Assembly (NCBI RefSeq): GCF_964355755.1
Contig: NC_092674.1
Coordinates: 11,845,001-11,909,000 of the forward strand
Source of the DNA: Antedon mediterranea
Lineage: Eukaryota > Echinodermata > Crinoidea > Comatulida > Antedonidae
Reading direction: 5' to 3'
DNA length: 64,000 bases
Shown piece by piece: positions 33,685 to 46,000 of the stretch; within the stretch, counting starts at the first letter, position 1, and every line of letters starts with the position of its first letter. The translations under genes and the position numbers were made by a program. The notes below the pieces were generated by a model, which saw only the letters and a list, made by a program, of their open reading frames with translations, had not been told where the DNA came from and did no database searches.

Positions 33685-34555
33685 CTAAGATAGGTACTTA
33701 TCAATTGATTTGTAAGGAACATCTTGTTTTGCATATATTTTTTTGAAGAAATTAACCTCTTCCTTCAATATCTCTTTGTAATTTGATATAATGGATCCGT
33801 CCTGTTTTTTTGATTTTTTATCAGACATGATTGACGGCCTGATATCACATGTGTTAACATATTCACATAAGTCGTTAGATATAAAAAAATAGTCTAACCT
33901 TATGTACGTTTGGGTGGATTTCCTTCGCCATGTGAATTGAAATGTATCCGGGTTATTTTTTCTCCAGAATTCATTAAGATTCAGATTTTTCATAAAATGT
34001 TTTATTGTAAAAACAGAATTATCTACTCTATCGACACTACCTTTTTGGTCAAATTTTCTGTCTAGAGCACAATTCATGTCACCACCTATAATTATTTTAT
34101 CATTTTTGCTTTCTTTGAAGTCAATAATTGTTTTATGTAAAGTCCTAAAGTAAGAACATCGATCTTTTACATAATTTTGGGCATATGAATTAACAAGAAT
34201 GAAATAGTTGTCATCTATTTCAACTCTTAGAAGTAAAAATCTACCATTAATATCTTTGTATTGTTTTGTTACCCTGTGTTGAATTTTACTAGCAATAAAT
34301 GTGGATGTTCCTCTACTGTGTGATGAGCCAACGCAGTGGTAGGAATCACCTTGCCATATATCATTCAGTGACTGGGTTTTATCATTTGTCAAATGTGATT
34401 CTTAAATGAAGATGATATCTGCTTTGTTGTCTTTGACCCATTTAAAAATATTTGTATATTTGTAAAATAATTTGTTTTTGTTTTTTTCTCTAAATCCTCT
34501 AAAATTTAATGATAAAATGTATATGTTTGGTGTCATATGATAATTAAACATAAAA
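33685..34555 (-). pseudogene. LINE ORF2: AP-endonuclease domain, truncated
   Basis: Begins MTPNIYILSLNFRGFRE, reaches an in-frame stop just before the catalytic Glu (FI-stop-ESHLT, near 34400), then GGDMNCALD and RLDYFFIS. After IMSD the reading jumps directly to a segment from much further down (NYKEILKEEVNFFKK), so the catalytic His and the region between endonuclease and RT are deleted. Confidence 0.85.
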
Positions 34556-34581
34556 ACATATTATAAACCTTATAATTTATC

Positions 34582-35903
34582 TTAAATAAAAAAACTAAAT
34601 TGTAATAATAAACATTTAAAGTCATATTGCACAGTATGATACAGTAGTTCTGAACTTACTTCCTTGTATCCCTTTTCCTTAGGTTGATTTTTTTTTGTTT
34701 TCTGTGGTTTATTTTCTGGTGATGTGTCCTTTAAATCTTTTTCAGTTCTACTTTCATCAGTGATAGCCCCTTTCCTTTCATTGTTACTTTTTGAGTTTTG
34801 AGTGGAAGAAACAACAAAATCTGTTACCTTCTTCTGTTCTTTGCTTTCACTTGATTCACTAATGGTCTTTTCCTCACTGTCCAAAATGATTATATTTTGT
34901 CTTTTACATGTTCTTGTTCTTCATCAGATTCACTTCCGATGCTGTCATCTGCAGTATCTTGTGAGCTGAACACTTCATCAATATCTACTTCGGTGTCTAA
35001 ATTTGGGTTTGCATTATCATGTGATTTATCTTTATCTGTTATCTTTAAGTCTCTATCTGTTATTTGTTTGGTATTGGAGTGTGCACAAATGATTCCCACA
35101 TACGGTTAATATATGCCCCTGTTGATCCCATTGAGTTAGCTGATATTTGCTGTTGGCCTATTTCATTGCTGCATGGAGTAATACTCCATGATTGTTGCAA
35201 GTGCTCATAGTATGACCTTCTTGGTGACATGTAAAGCATACTCTATTAGCCTTACATTGATAAGCTTGGTGTCCATTTTTCAAGCATTTGTTACATTTGA
35301 TCTCTTGTCCTTCGTGAAACACACGAGCTATGAAACCATTTAGAACAATTTGTCTAGGTATGGGGGATGACATTTTTTCAACAAAGACAGCCCTATCACT
35401 ATTAAGCCAACTTGTCAGTTGTCCGTCGACTCTGATTTTTTGCCTCATTATATCACTTACTGGTTTGCAACCCAATGCTTTTAACCGGTGGCTATCTCGG
35501 AGTCCGCTACAGACAACGGAATATCTTTAATGAGGATTCTCGTACTGTCCGTTTTGTTATATGCAAGATATGGATTAATGTCGAACACTGTGACATTACA
35601 ATTTCTTATGTTAATACCGTTCGTTATTAGTTGCACTCTGTCTTTCCTATCATTGACATAGATTCTCCAGATTTTCTGAACACCTACGATGTGATCGGCG
35701 GGTATAATTTTAGTTAATGTAATGCATAGATCTTCATCTCTACAGAACGATTTATCGGCTGGAATTTGGTCTGCTTTTAAAAACACCGGCTTCACACCTC
35801 CTTGTTGTTGCGTTGTTTGCATACCGGCTTTATTTACTCTGTTGCTCATATCACCCGCTGACGCTGTAGAAGCGGCGGGAGATTTCGTTTGATATGTAGC
35901 CAT
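34582..35903 (-). pseudogene. LINE ORF1 with two CCHC zinc knuckles
   Basis: Starts MATYQTKSPAASTAS. A central region (VFDINPYLAYN, STRILIKDIPLS) resembles the RRM-like fold of Tx1-type ORF1. After a frameshift near 35480 come the knuckles CNKCLKNGHQAYQC and CFTCHQEGHTMSTC (both C-x2-C-x4-H-x4-C), then an acidic and Lys/Glu-rich tail in two further frames (to 34582). Likely an RNA-binding, Gag-like protein. Confidence 0.85.
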
Positions 35904-36159
35904 TAAGCTACGTTGGATTTTACACGTTAAACTTGAGTATATTATCGTAATATACCAAACGACAAACGTCTTTTTGTTCAGAGTCCTTAAGTAAATCAGG
36001 ATTACCTACTTAATTCTCGTTTTACAGTGAAATAATGGTGTAAAAATAACTATTTTACTCAGAGCTTAGTTTGGTATTTAATTAATGTATGGTAAAAAGC
36101 ATTAATAAATGAAACCTACTATGTTTAAAATTGTGTATAGATAAACAATTATTGTTTTT

Positions 36160-36265
36160 AAGCTGTCGTATATCTTAGAATTTGTATTCTTAGGTCTTCT
36201 GTCTTAGGTTTCGTGATCATAGGCCTTAGGGGGTCCTAGCTTTCGTGATCTTAAGTTTCGTGACA
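36160..36265. repeat. CTAAGA-type repeat, inverted copy
   Basis: Contains TCTTAGG and CTAGCTTTCGTGATCTTAAG, the complement of the repeat at 24590-24665 and 63797. Marks a related flank on both sides of the retrotransposon pile. Confidence 0.55.
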
Positions 36266-36463
36266 CCCAAACTTTCCAATTTAATATTGTGAAATCCAAT
36301 TTGTCCAAACGGATAAATTTTGTTAAGAATTGCGAAAGTGCATTGTGTCTACATTGAGAAAAATGTTCAATATAGAGAAATTTAGATTTGTTACTATAGG
36401 TATGTGACTAAAGAAGAGAAACTTATTAATAAACTCAATGTTAGAAGGACTTAATTTACTTAC

Positions 36464-36509
36464 CTCCAACAACAAAATATAAAGCACATAATCCCGTTGA
36501 CAATAACAT
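36464..36509 (-). CDS. Isolated signal-peptide exon of the same receptor family
   Basis: 46 nt from ATG at 36509 to a GTAAGT donor in phase 1. It encodes MLLSTGLCALYFVVG, with an in-frame TAA upstream. The core ALYF and the following bases match exon 1 of genes A and B, and flanking DNA (AAAATATAAAGCACA, and ACTCATACTAATAATGA near 36965) is also related. It is the only plausible start for the decayed linker (24213) and WSC3 (17719) downstream; whether it is transcribed is unknown. Confidence 0.6.
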
Positions 36510-36519
36510 TGTTAGTATG

Positions 36520-39080
36520 TTTTAAAAGGAACTTTCTTAATGTAACAATAGCGCCGGGTAAATATCATAAAATCAGCTTTTCCAATGAATGACCAAGTGA
36601 AGCGAAATATTATGAGAAATTGTCACAGCTCTGTCTACACTATCACACTTTGTGAGATGTGCCTATGGACACGATGGCGTCGTATCACTACCGTGTTTGG
36701 GGACGTCGATAGCGTAGACAGGGCTTTACACGTTAAATATTATATACTAGAAATAAAAGTGTCATTAAAAATATATGCGCATTACTAAGAAGCTACACTG
36801 GATTGCCACGATAAGTTATAATTAAGGTTCCTTATTTACGAAAACACATTTTGTAAATAGGAATACAATAAAAAAAAAAGCCAATTTGATTGTTGTAGGC
36901 CTATTGCTATGTATAAATATGTTTATTTTTTAATTAAAATGTTATAATCTGTGGTGATGGTTACTCATACTAATAATGAAATATCATTGTCATCAACTTT
37001 TAAACTTCACGCGTTTAACTCTCATTTTTTAAGAACAATTTTGTTTCAAGTTAATTTGAAAAAAAAGTTAACAGTCGATAATTATAGTTTTAATTGAAGA
37101 TGACCGTAAACGCAATATTCTTGTTTAGTATTATTAAGTATAACTCGTACAAGACAACATCACTTAGTTATAAATTGGTTCGATAAATATAATAATATTG
37201 TCGAAATAAACATGAACATATTTGTCATTTATAAATTTAGTGCTACCTAGCAAAAGTAGCGATAATAGTATAAACACAGATTGCTAATCAGACAGATTGA
37301 GTCTTAGCAGACTATTGCAAATCATCTAGAAAATATTCTGAATGTATGAAGTAGTTTTAATACACAAAATCGTTGTCACTGGAGTATTACGTAAAGACGT
37401 GGTATAACGCTAACAAGGTATATGCATGGACTAAAAAATACGTAGCAACGGTAACTTCAAATGATTGTTCACACGCGCTCGTCTATATGCTAAAGCACTA
37501 CTGTCAATCAAACACGCTATTTGTATGGAACGCCGTTACTGCCTTCTTTGGCTCTTTTACCATTACGTTCAGCACTGTTACCATTACGTTCGTACCCGCG
37601 CCGCACATCAAGTCCTAAGGCAGGAGGTTGTTTCCATCCCACCACCACCAATAGGTGAAAAATTGTTCAACCAATCAAAACTTTTTCGATTCGTGTGAAT
37701 ATATTCTATATTTTATACACTGTCTCTATTTCTATATGCCTAAACCTGTTAGTCTAGTAAGGCCTATACCGAGTATTTGTCACCTATTGGAAACGACCTG
37801 CCTCGGACTCAATGTGCCGCGCGTGTACTTGGGCAAGTTTGAGCAAGTTAGACTAGGCTCCATGCAGCAGTCACATTTTCTCATTTGACCCGATGGATGT
37901 CAAGGGTCATATTTGTTGAGACGTGAAAAGGGCCGAAAGGTAAAAGCACTGAATGATGAAAGCACCGAACGTTATGGTAAAAAAGGGGCCAAATAGAAAA
38001 GCACCAAAATGATGAAAGAGCCCTATGAAATGATGAAGAAAGAGCCGGCCGTGTGAAATGGTAAAAGAGGCGTATGAAATGGTAATTGAGCCATATGAAA
38101 TGGTAAAAGTGCCGAACGTAATGGCATGGTAAAAGTGCCTACATAGTATATTAATATAATACACAAAGTAAAATTAGGATAACATAATCATTAAAAGTTA
38201 ATAAGGATTACCGTCGCAATTTCAAATTATTTTTGCGCTTTATTATACAACTAATGTAACATTTACGAGACAGTCTTAGGTTGGTGTGGATTTTCCTTAT
38301 TTTTCTGTCTGGTTTCTAATAGGTGTACTGTAACATAGCGAATTTCATTTTAAAATATATCAAGTAAATTGAGTTGCCTAAATAAAGGTTAAGAATGGAA
38401 GGTAAAATAACTAAAGTTAATTCTCTGGAGTAAAAGATTAAGGCATGTTTAATTTTGGGTGATAAATAGCATATTGCGATAAACATTTCTTATTGTTTGC
38501 TTAATTAAAAACATAACTTTAAATTTACCATTTGTTTTCTTAATTGTTTCGATACCCTTCGGTTAACATTTTCATTAACGATATTTTTCAGAAATAAGGT
38601 TCTCGGCGTAACTAAAGTTTTTCGTAATGCTTGCGTACGCGCAGATATATTTCTTTACAAAGTGGGCGGAGCTTGCGCGTTTCATGTTGGAGAATAGCGT
38701 TAAAGTCCCTATTGTGGACGGTTAACGGTTTCGGCAGAATAGATGGGACTAGGCAATACTGATAGCATTGTCATTTGTTCAGAAGGCCTAATTTTAAATA
38801 AATAGAAATACTATTATAACTCATACAGTGTTTTTCATCACTCTACATGACCGAAATAGGAATTTAAATATAGAATGTTTATAAAAACTAAAATTTATCA
38901 AACTCAGCTTTTACAAAAAAATCAAAACAGAATATAATAATATAGGCCTATAAACCTTTTTTTTTTGCACCATATTTAATGAGGGTAATCCATCCAGCAA
39001 TTGCTGACCCTCAGAAGTTCACAACACAAACATTATACACAAGATGCTCTATATAAACAAAGTCTTATTACAAGTCTTTG
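36520..39080. other. Mostly unassigned stretch
   Basis: The first 0.7 kb is diverged from the region upstream of exon 1 in gene A. From about 37550 to 38150 a motif like CTTTTACCATTACGTTC recurs, inverted between the two ends and repeated in degenerate form at 37920-38145. No supported gene; small open frames here are repeat-derived. Confidence 0.45.
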
Positions 39081-39084
39081 GGAG

Positions 39085-39199
39085 TGGAGTTGTAATGTTG
39101 TCCTTAGAAAAAATCCTGACATGTGATGGTACTTGAACCCAGGACCCTTGGAGTAGTAGCCAGGCATCATAACCACCAAGCCACAACTCCACTCCGACA
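39085..39199 (-). mobile_element. tRNA-derived SINE
   Basis: Minus strand: GTGGCTTGGTGGTTA (A box), then GGGTTCAAGTACC (B box) 35-40 bp later, flanked by GGAGTTGT and its complement ACAACTCC. The spacing and boxes fit a pol III promoter of a tRNA-like head. Confidence 0.75.
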
Positions 39200-39320
39200 A
39201 CTTATAAATCAGTGTCATCAATAGATTCAAGTTTCTTTTTGTTTGAAACAAATCGTTTTGACTTTGATTTTGTTGGGGAAAGGAGCGATTGCAGAACATC
39301 TATGGAAGTTCGTCGAGGGG

Positions 39321-39889
39321 TTAATATGGGAATAGACTTTTTGTCACCAGTAAAAGTGTTACATTTCCATCCGGGTCAGTAGTTTGCAAACGATGAGAAC
39401 TTATTGGTGAACAAGCATTAGGTAAGTTATCCATGAGTTTGTCAATGTTCCGCACTTTAAACTGCAAAAATGCAGAGTTCAAATTTCGTGGATTAAACCT
39501 TGACGGTGTCTTCTTTACAGCAAATTGAATATCACATCCACTTTTTTTATGAACCGTGAAAATGCAGAAATTGTTGTTGCGTTTAAACGTAGGATCTTTA
39601 TTAAGAATTAACGTATAAAAGTTTATCATTTCCAGAAACGTATTTGCGGAAGAATATATCATGAATCTGACAAATCTTCTTCCGCAATGTACTTGATGTA
39701 CAGCCCAAAACGGCGTGTCATGCGCAGAACTATAAAAGTGTTGCTCATTTGGGTGAGACGTCGTGAATTGATGCAACATGTCGGATGTATGGTGATGCTG
39801 CCATGGAGGTTTTGAAAGGTAGTCTTGCAATTCTGATATAAGTTCTGAATCCAGTTTTTCGTCTAGAAGTAGTAAAACACAGAGTGTGG
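39321..39889 (-). CDS. FAM124-like exon
   Basis: Open from a possible acceptor at 39890-39891 to TAA at 39321. Order of recognisable FAM124 blocks: LLLLDEKLDSEL, PPWQHHHT, FWAVHQVHCG, NNFCIFTV, SAFLQFKVRNID, CSPISSHRLQT and DPDGNVTLLL. These match the conserved domain of FAM124A/B proteins, of unknown molecular function and glyoxalase-like fold. The N-terminal part of the domain and the C-terminal tail are missing, so it is one exon of a larger gene, a single-exon derivative, or a remnant. A GTGACA after the last block could be a donor. The identification is from memory of the family pattern. Confidence 0.7.
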
Positions 39890-39892
39890 CTA

Positions 39893-40435
39893 TCGACGAT
39901 CAGCCCAACTCCAGAATTGATTGCTGACAACGACAAACAGCCCGATTCCTGAATTGATTGCTGACAACGACGATCAGACCATTCCTGAATTGATAGCTGA
40001 CAACGACGATCAGCCCCATTCCTGAATTGATTGCTGACAACGACGATCAGCCCCATTCCTGTATTGATTGCTGACAATGACGATCAGCCCATTCCTGAAT
40101 TGATTGCGATCAGCCCATTCCTGAATTGATTGCTGACAACGACGATCAGCCCATTCCTGAATTGATTGCTGACAACGACGATCAGCCTATTCCTGAATTG
40201 ATTGCTGACAACGGCGATCAGCCCCATTTCTAAATTGATTACTGACAACGACGATAAGCCCATTGCTGAAATGATTGCTGACAACGACGATCAGCCCATT
40301 GCTGAACTGATTGCTGACAACGACGATCAGCCCATTCCTGAATTGATTGCTGACAACGACGATCAGCCCATTGCTGAATTGATTGCTGACAACGACGATC
40401 AGCCAATTCCTGAATTGATTGCTAACAACGGAGGT
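39893..40435. repeat. 36-bp minisatellite, about 15 units
   Basis: Unit contains GCTGACAACGACGATCAGCC and ATTCCTGAATTGATT. 36 bp keeps frame, and on the plus strand 40202-40438 is open as a 12-residue repeat ADNDDQPIPELI with P/A alternation. Two diverged units recur at about 42085-42155. The array abuts the FAM124-like exon. Confidence 0.88.
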
Positions 40436-40682
40436 TAACTCTGACGACAGGAACAGTTTGGGGTCGGACGTAGAGGACGATGACGACAAAATGTTCCAAT
40501 ATGCCTTTTATTTAAGATATTGTTTATTTTGGTCTAAAATATTTATAGATATTTCATTTCTAAAAATGAATAAAACTTATTTATAAAATACGTACTTTTT
40601 TTTAAAGATGACCATGATTGAATTGCTGAGGCATAGATTCTAACCAGTCAGATTAAAAGGTATAAATCAATCGTAATAATTC

Positions 40683-40915
40683 ATCATCATTGTCATCATC
40701 CCATCATCATCATCATCATCAACATCTCATCATTATTATTATTATGATCATCATCATCATCATCATCTCATCATTATTATTCTTATAATTATCATCATCA
40801 TATTCATTATCATCACCATCATCATCATTATCCTCATCGTCATCATTATCATCATCTCATCATCATCATCGCCATCATATTCATCTCATCATGATCACAT
40901 CATCACAAATCATCT
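40683..40915. repeat. (ATC)n microsatellite region
   Basis: Interrupted runs of ATC/CAT with ATT interspersed. Confidence 0.92.
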
Positions 40916-40966
40916 TCAAAATCAGCCTGTCATTGATTGTGATAAATATTAATTCTTTTTTTCCAG

Positions 40967-41177
40967 TTTTGCATCTGAAATGTCAGTAGACAGTCAGCTT
41001 TCTATACAACGACGTCGCCGATCACCGACACGATACGGACTTATGAATGAGCTAAAATGATCGTTTGGGCCTGGTGTGGAAAGAGAGCTACCGTCAATCT
41101 TCTCCAGTGTACAAAATATCCACCCTCGTAATAATTTACTGATGGAAGGAATTAAACATGCTAATAAAATCCACCAG
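40967..41177 (+). pseudogene. Candidate exon of unknown plus-strand gene, in-frame TGA
   Basis: A strong TTCTTTTTTTCCAG acceptor and a GTATAG donor bound 211 nt (phase 2 to 0). It reads RRRRSPTRYGLMNELK, a TGA at 41058-41060, then SFGPGVERELPSIFSS and NNLLMEGIKHANKIHQ. Phase and splice sites match the next exon. I do not recognise the family. The TGA means pseudogene, sequencing error or a false exon. Confidence 0.45.
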
Positions 41178-41338
41178 GTATAGGCCCAAATGATTAAATA
41201 CAAAATACAATTATTAAAAACCGAAACAAGCAAGGGGGTTGAATGATGGGGTGAGGAGGACAGAGAAGATTGTCAACATGTAGTGCAGTGCATATATCTT
41301 TATAAAAAGCCTCTAATTTAAGCTTCTTTTTTTTATAG

Positions 41339-41419
41339 TACAAATTAGAAGAGGAAGAAAGGCAGAACAAAAGACGCCTTCATGGACTGGCCATGAGGCG
41401 TACGAGACATCCAGTATAA
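41339..41419 (+). CDS. Candidate exon, basic tail, unknown plus-strand gene
   Basis: Follows a long polypyrimidine tract and TATAG. Phase 0 reading YKLEEEERQNKRRLHG then LAMRRTRHPV and TAA. It continues directly from the exon at 40967-41177. Unknown function. Confidence 0.42.
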   Translation, partial: YKLEEEERQNKRRLHGLAMRRTRHPV

Positions 41420-41473
41420 GTTAAGGATGTGGGAAAACCGAAAAAGAAAGAAGGAAAGAAATCAGTTAGAGGT

Positions 41474-41916
41474 TAACTTTGAGGTGGACGAGTGGTAGCG
41501 GAGAAGATGTCACTGACGAGGGGTTGTTATGGTGGAAGATCACACAAGAATCGTTTGATCATCAGACTCTGACTTTGACCTTGACTACGTATTTCAACGA
41601 CTACGAAGACAAAATAAAAGATTTATGAAGAAATATATTATTTACAGACTATTATAAAGATTTTCTTTTTTTTTAATTTTGCGTTTTATGCTTATTTTTA
41701 AAACGTTGAATATTAGTGAGTAGGCCACCATTGTCTATGATGAGTATGAATTATTGATGGATGGATGGATCCGATGGCAACATCTGGTTTCTGTCTTTCA
41801 ATTTATAAAAATAATTTAATTTGCTTTATTCCAGTATTCAAACGGACCTTAAACCAGAAGTGATAGAATGTGAAGACATGGAAGAAACAATTATTACAAG
41901 TATTACTTTAGCCTAA
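41474..41916 (+). other. Possible alternative 3' exons of the same plus-strand gene
   Basis: A reading of 41477-41588 (GLLWWKITQESFDH...) ends in phase 2 at GTATTT, and 41835-41916 after TTTATTCCAG reads IQTDLKPEVIECEDMEE to TAA in the matching phase. Only splice and phase logic supports this. Confidence 0.25.
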
Positions 41917-42159
41917 AGTTGTTATTAATACACTACTATGAATAATTTTTATTGGATAAATGTTCTTCTCTTTAATACATGCATACATCAATAATTAAAT
42001 AAACAAATACAGTATACTTAATTTGAACATTTTTGTATTTTTAGCCCATTATTATCAGAATTATTTTTCATTTTGAATTTAATAGAGATCAGCCCCTTGC
42101 TGAACTGATTGCTGACAACGACGATCAGATCATTGCTGTACTGATTGCTGACATAGGCG

Positions 42160-42780
42160 TTTTCACATTTGTGGGTTTAACAAGTACCCCATGGTACACC
42201 GAATATCATTCTTGCAGAACGATTTTGAATAACAGCATTGAAACATCTATTTTTTTTCCATGTACTTGCGAATTTCCATGAAGGCACACTGAGCTCAGTA
42301 ATATTAAATTTGGTAGAATTTAAAAGGAAACCCACCCAAATATCAATGTTTGCCTGGTCAAATTTACACCTCGGTGGTCATAAAATAAGTAATTCAGTTT
42401 TGAAGTCGTTTAATTTTAACTTATTAAGGAACATCCAGTTGGTCGATACCATTATTCAGCCTACTAAAGCTTCGTTGAGATCACATATTTTTCTAGGATG
42501 ACATATGTGTATCATCCGCATACAAATGATATAAACCATATTTAAAACATGCATTATGTCTGAAATTGGTTTGGTGTATGCAGTAAATCATGATGAACTT
42601 AAGGTTGATCCTTGAGCCACATCGTGATCTAACATAATACATTTATACTCCGATCCCAGAATTCTTTACAATATCGTTTAACAACATATGATTTGAACTA
42701 GCTGAGGGCTTTGTCAACAATTGTTTCTTATTTTATTTACAAGGGGTTATGATCTACAGGTTCAAAGGCTGCTGTATAAT
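42160..42780 (-). pseudogene. Degenerate LINE reverse transcriptase
   Basis: Minus strand reads LYHLYADDTHM at about 42500-42530, the RT catalytic box, then LNNGIDQLDV and many stops. A preceding MIYCIHQTNFRHN fits the region before the box in CR1/Jockey-type LINEs. It lies just beyond the stop of gene B and may contribute to its 3' UTR; AATAAA (complement of 42733-42738) is a possible poly-A signal. Confidence 0.65.
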
Positions 42781-42983
42781 AAACAATAAACATACTTTTC
42801 GGTGCAGTTTAAATATTTGTATATTATCGATATTAAAATTACATTCACAATGTTACATTAGTTTGTCTAGTGATAACAATAATACTAATAATCAAAGTAG
42901 TGCATAATAATAAAAGTGAAGTTGTGGATGGTGCTAGTGAAATATCAATGAATAGATCCTCGACACGTATCCACCGACAACAA

Positions 42984-43034
42984 TCACACGTGGCCTGTTA
43001 TAAACGCATCGGTTCTGCGAATCACATTTTCTTC
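42984..43034 (-). CDS. Gene B last exon: C-terminal tail
   Basis: Acceptor TTTTGCTTACAG, then 16 codons EENVIRRTDAFITGHV and TGA. Phase 0 fits the preceding exon. The cytoplasmic tail is short. Confidence 0.78.
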   Translation of the reverse strand, partial: EENVIRRTDAFITGHV

Positions 43035-46000
43035 CTGTAAGCAAAACAAGGATTTATTTATATATTTTAAACTATGTAAACGTAAAATGGGGGAATAACA
43101 TGTGACTTGCATCCTACTGGGCTGAATTCCGCACAGATGTGGACGACACATACAATAAAGGTCCCTTCGTGTCGAGTGCTGCCATCAATCGGCGCCCGCT
43201 CGTCTGCCCACAACGACAGGAGCTGCATGGACCAGTACACCGGGGTAACCCCCTACTCTTTCTAAAGAAGTAATCGTTTCTTTAAAGTTCGCACGAGCCA
43301 TATGTGTACACTGGGCCTCCAGTTTTAAGTTCTTATGCTTTGTGTCGGCCCTGCCAAAAAAATATATTCCATTTCGAATCGAATTAAATTGGTAGACCTA
43401 CAGTATTAGGTAACACTCAGTAACTGTTACTAGTATTTATTTTACCATCACGTTAATGCTCATCTGGGACACGTTCGTTATTGTGTGGTGGATTATTTAT
43501 ATCTGTACATTCTTTTAACCAATACATACAACGAAGATACAATTGTTTAGTATTTACCTGATTACTGATGTTTACTCGATTCTTGCCTGGAGTGTGTTTT
43601 GCAATCAGCTTCATTAGTGGATCCATAATCTAAAAAAAAAGAAGGTTAAATTTATATTAAGGCCCATTTAGTAGATGAAAATATATAGTACTTTCATGAG
43701 TCCAATAACATTTCGCCATGATCAATAAGAACAATTAAGTCGGTTTTGTGATACATACATTTTCAGTAAAATAACTACGAATTCTAAAATACCTGGTTAT
43801 CCAGAAGACAGCAAACCACAAACAGAAATATCCCCTGTAACGAGTTGAGTATATTGAAGAGATATACCATCACACTGGTTGTTGAGTCGATGTTTAAAAC
43901 TCCGATTATCCATGTAACACCAAGAATTGGAAGAAGAACAAAGCTTCCTCTAACGGCATTCCTAAAATAAAAACCGCATATAAAAAAGATGATGGGGCCC
44001 GTTCAGGCTTATTTATTTATCCAAACAAAGATTACCGGTGTAAACAAAGTAGTAAAGACACACGAACAAAAAAATAAAACTTTCTTTCTTTTGATGCCGT
44101 TCTTTCTTCCGGTTTGCTCTCAATCTTTTAAGTTATTTCATCTTACAATGTGATTTTATTCATTTTATTATACTTATTCCAATGACTTGGAATTTTTACC
44201 AACCAAACAAACTTTTTGTTATTACAGTAGGCTATAACTTAGGTTGTAATAGTTCGTAATGTTCATAAACAATATAAATATTTGGCTTACCTTAATTGTT
44301 TGTACTCGTTTTGCTTTTTAGGAGGCTTAGTCACAATTGATCCAGATCTTTTATAAATCACATGTACCATTTTACCCAACACTAATATGTTTATCTAAAA
44401 TTAGGAAATATGATTTATTTTAAATTATTCTTTATACTTTGAAACATAAAACTGTTTTTCTACATTATAAAGAAGTCAAACCTTTTATCCTATTTGATAA
44501 AATGTTTGTAGATTTTCTATTCTTGGTAACTTAATATCTTTATCGTATCTATATTTGAGTTTTTTTTATTTTTTCCTTTTAGTTTTGGACTCTAGGTATG
44601 CAACGCTTTATAGTAGATATGTGTACATACCCCAATAATCAAGCAAGCTGGGATAACAACAACCAAGCGACACGAAACTTTAAGCCAGCATCTAAAATAA
44701 AGACAAGTAATCGTTAACACGACCATCTAAAGTTGCTCATCTTCTTAACAATAACATGGTCTACTCTAGACCTATCTAATATATCTAAATAATAATAATA
44801 ATTTCATTGATTACGCAATATTTCATTCGTTGATCGATTAAATCCTCTATTCAATGGCTCCAGGCTCCACCTAATTAATAACAGCAGTTAATATTGTAAC
44901 TCGTGAAAATGTATACATACACGGTATCAGTGACGTAGCATTCATGATTAAAAGTTATAACCATGGCAACAATGAACGCAGGCGTCACGTAGCAGAACAA
45001 CATGTAATGCACTAGCTTGAATCTTTTAGACTTGTTGTATACTACTTTTAAAACCAAGAAAATAGCTTCTGCCAGCATCCACATAAACATGCACAGAACA
45101 AGATAATGCAGGAGGATTGAAACTGTCTTACATAACACCTAAAAGAAAAAAATAATGTTCAAGTGTATTGTAAATGTAAATAAATTTTATTCTCTAAATG
45201 GTCATGAATTCCTAATAAAAGTTAAGATATATAATATAATATAATATTATGTGACAAAAAACTGAATCTTGAACCTTGAATCATTATTGTATTAACGAAA
45301 AGGAAACATTCTTTTAAAGATAATTTCAAATCGGATTAATATCACATTTTAAAATGAAAATTCATATTTTTATCTTATAATGAATACAAACATCGTCTAC
45401 GTTTAAAAGAATATCATATTTTTTATTATTCAATTTAAACTAATTAAAAGTTGACCAAATGTATTCACAAGAATATATCATCTATTTTAATTCCTTTTAA
45501 TTGATACACAATTAGTTTGAACGAATTAATATTGTGTAAAGGATTAAAAAGAAACGGTGCCTACCTTACGGTTTATTTGGTTGAGAACTGATAAAAATAG
45601 TATATCAACTCCTAATGTACAAATGATGAGGTTGATATGGATCTTGTAACGCATGTTTAACTTGTTCCTATTTATGAAGAATAGCAACATGTAAGCAAAC
45701 AAAATTTCTTTCTTATAAAACACCTTATGAGTTCAACAAAAAATAAATAAAATTCATGTTGATACCTAAAATGTGGATAGCTTACAAAGGTGAAATTTTA
45801 AGTAAAAAAGTCTTTAAAGGGAGAAAAATGTCAATTTCAACTTAAATTGCAAACCTCAGTAATAGGTAGATTAGTAGATTGATAGACAGCGTCACAATCG
45901 ACAAGCTCAATCCGACTATTGTAATCCATGTGTTTATAACTTCGTCATCTTTCCGTAACTGAAAAACAGTATAAACACAAATAAGCAATTCAAATAGCAA

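Larger units (their letters stand above)
30509..35930 (-). mobile_element. L1/Tx1-like LINE, near full-length but broken
   Basis: Order on the minus strand: CCHC-type ORF1 (35903-34582), ORF2 with endonuclease and reverse transcriptase (about 34555-32185), a long 3' UTR, and a 3' terminus at 30509 with a GTGGG ATGAA CCCAC stem-loop and A-tail. The 3' UTR holds two further tail-like repeats (30820-30850, 31062-31092) and a TCGG-microsatellite insertion. All ORFs carry frameshifts or stops, so it is inactive. Confidence 0.82.

Noticed and set aside
24590-36265. Single giant transposon bounded by inverted CTAAGA repeats
   Set aside because: The motif also occurs at 63797 outside any such pair and the interior is a stack of independent LINEs, so a dispersed repeat is the simpler reading.
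37373-37888. Several overlapping plus-strand frames of about 80 codons
   Set aside because: They lie in degenerate CCATTACGTTC-type repeats, with no start context, splice phase or family match.
40084-40489. Minus-strand repeats reading VVSNQFRNGLI
   Set aside because: Opposite-strand reading of the 36-bp minisatellite; the plus strand gives the more protein-like acidic repeat.
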